A DNA stretch of 64,000 bases, from NCBI GenBank assembly GCA_021555075.1, contig JAKGBX010000003.1:124001-188000 (forward strand), given 5' to 3'. The translations under genes and the position numbers were made by a program. Positions within the stretch are counted from its first letter, which is position 1. The number at the start of each line of letters is the position of its first letter. This DNA comes from Rhodobacteraceae bacterium LMO-JJ12. GTDB taxonomy: Bacteria > Pseudomonadota > Alphaproteobacteria > Rhodobacterales > Rhodobacteraceae. Below the pieces are notes generated by a model. That model did not search any database. It worked only from the letters and a program-made list of their open reading frames with translations, and was not told the origin of the DNA. This document shows positions 63,242 through 64,000 of this stretch, piece by piece.

Positions 63242-63502
63242 ATGCAGTTGCTCGCAATCAATTTGGGCAAGCAATCGTTTCACATTCACGGGATTAGCAA
63301 TGACGGCCAGGTGCTCTCAAGGAAGGTGACCAGATCAAAGCTTGAGGCTACCGTGCAGGAGCTTTCCCCTGGAGCCATTGCCATGGAAGCTTGTGCCAGC
63401 GCTCATCATTGGGGACGTCGTTTCGAGACTATGGGTTTTCCGGTTCGCCTCATACACCCACGTTTCGTTATGCCATTCGTCAAAGGCTCGAAGAATGACG
63501 CG
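63242..63502 (+). pseudogene. IS110/IS1111-family transposase, N-terminal fragment
   Basis: The start at 63242 (AAGGAG upstream) encodes LLAINLGKQSFHIHGISNDG, RKVTRSKLEATVQELSPGAI, AMEACASAHHWGRRFE and VRLIHPRFVMPFVKGSKNDA. This is the N-terminal DEDD-type domain of IS110 transposases, including the first Asp position as Asn (AINLGK instead of AIDLxK). It ends at about 63502 where it abuts the antisense IS481-like fragment. Further reading in frame to 63673 is chimeric and not a real C-terminus. Confidence 0.8.
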
Positions 63503-63619
63503 GTAGAAACTGGCGCGACCAATCCCAAAATAGCGGCAGGTTTTAGCGAACTGGCCGATCTCTTCGGCGTATCGCAAAATCCGCAACTTGCGTTGAATCT
63601 CGCGTTTGTCCTTGGTCAT
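63500..63619 (-). pseudogene. IS481-like transposase, N-terminal fragment
   Basis: A minus-strand frame from 63619 encodes MTKDKREIQRKLRILRYAEE, IGQFAKTCRYFGIGRASFYR. This is the helix-turn-helix N-terminus seen in IS481-type transposases. Homology ends at SFYR, exactly where the plus-strand IS110 fragment ends, so the two broken ends are joined head to head. GGAAGGAG precedes the start. Confidence 0.7.
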
Positions 63620-63679
63620 GAACATCTCCTTCCTCCCAAACCTGGGACGCTAAAGGAAATGTCTCGCGAGTAACGGCAT

Positions 63680-64000
63680 ATCTACAGATCACACTTCCGG
63701 CGAATTCACGATTTCCGCCCACCTATCTGGTGCTGCACATGCTGGAGGCCATGAAATAAATGCCTTGATCGGGCTGAGAGCGGACCTTTGACACTTCCGG
63801 AATAAATGTCGGCCATAGCACTTTACTGCCACGCGCATCTCGTGTCGGCGACCAGGCCTTGACCTGCACCCAACGGCTCCCCCGACACCGTTCAGATGCT
63901 ACCTAAAAATGTTGGCTTCTGGTTCCCTGGCCGCACTCACCTTTTCTTTAGGCCAAGATAATCACGTATTCCGATTGTCCGTCTCTCGCGTCCGGTACCG
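63680..64000. other. Right end of the window, no gene recognised
   Basis: A 320-nt stretch with no supported gene. The 10-mer ACACTTCCGG occurs twice (63688-63697 and 63798-63807), possibly a remnant of an IS end. Composition is mixed and the frames are broken. Confidence 0.4.

Noticed and set aside
63242-63673. A full 143-residue IS110-type protein
   Set aside because: Beyond residue 87 the sequence is antisense to an IS481-like fragment, so only the first part is genuine.
1-64000. tRNA, rRNA genes or CRISPR arrays
   Set aside because: I looked for T-loop-like sequence and regularly spaced short repeats on both strands and found none; a covariance search would be needed to be certain.

Overview
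The window comes from a marine-type alphaproteobacterium of the Rhodobacteraceae (Roseobacter group). Four things point there: the PhyR-NepR-EcfG general stress response locus, GC-rich codon use, short-form HisG paired with HisZ, and many 4-nt ATGA gene overlaps. I saw no tRNA, rRNA or CRISPR array. Coordinates come from reading frames, and family names are judged from motifs without any database search.

Bases 1-49,250 are chromosomal backbone. First is the general stress response block: phyR divergent from nepR-ecfG-histidine kinase, with a perfectly palindromic sigma-EcfG promoter between them, and an AI-2E family transporter that also has an EcfG-type promoter. Housekeeping and accessory genes follow: an ABC-2 exporter, an S49 peptidase, a CaCA antiporter, uvrC-pgsA-moaD-moaE, a YcaQ-type glycosylase, an OmpA-domain protein, ubiA, rsmE and gshA. 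A long minus-strand cluster holds plsY, a dihydroorotase homologue that has lost its catalytic residues, three PH-like membrane proteins and pyrB. Next come a uracil-DNA glycosylase, moaB, an RND efflux pair, a winged-helix/alpha-beta hydrolase fusion, hisS-hisZ-hisG, a PRC-barrel gene with an EcfG-type promoter, a DUF1489 gene and nrdJ. The class II ribonucleotide reductase carries an AT-richer insertion encoding an XRE-type helix-turn-helix in its linker.

Bases 49,250-64,000 are an accessory island. A TnsA-like plus TnsB-like transposase pair has no TnsC, and its operon ends in a terminator. Beside it are two small unknown genes with their own terminator. Next is a minus-strand five-gene restriction operon: hsdR-hsdM-hsdS, an HNH-type protein and a PD-(D/E)XK nuclease with a possible modified-base-reading domain. 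The right edge is a graveyard of IS fragments (IS3 orfA/orfB, IS110, IS481-like), including an exact junction between two broken transposases.

A short sequence resembling CCTCCGGCGGG-TATTTT-GATGAA recurs four times between genes and may act as a transcription terminator.
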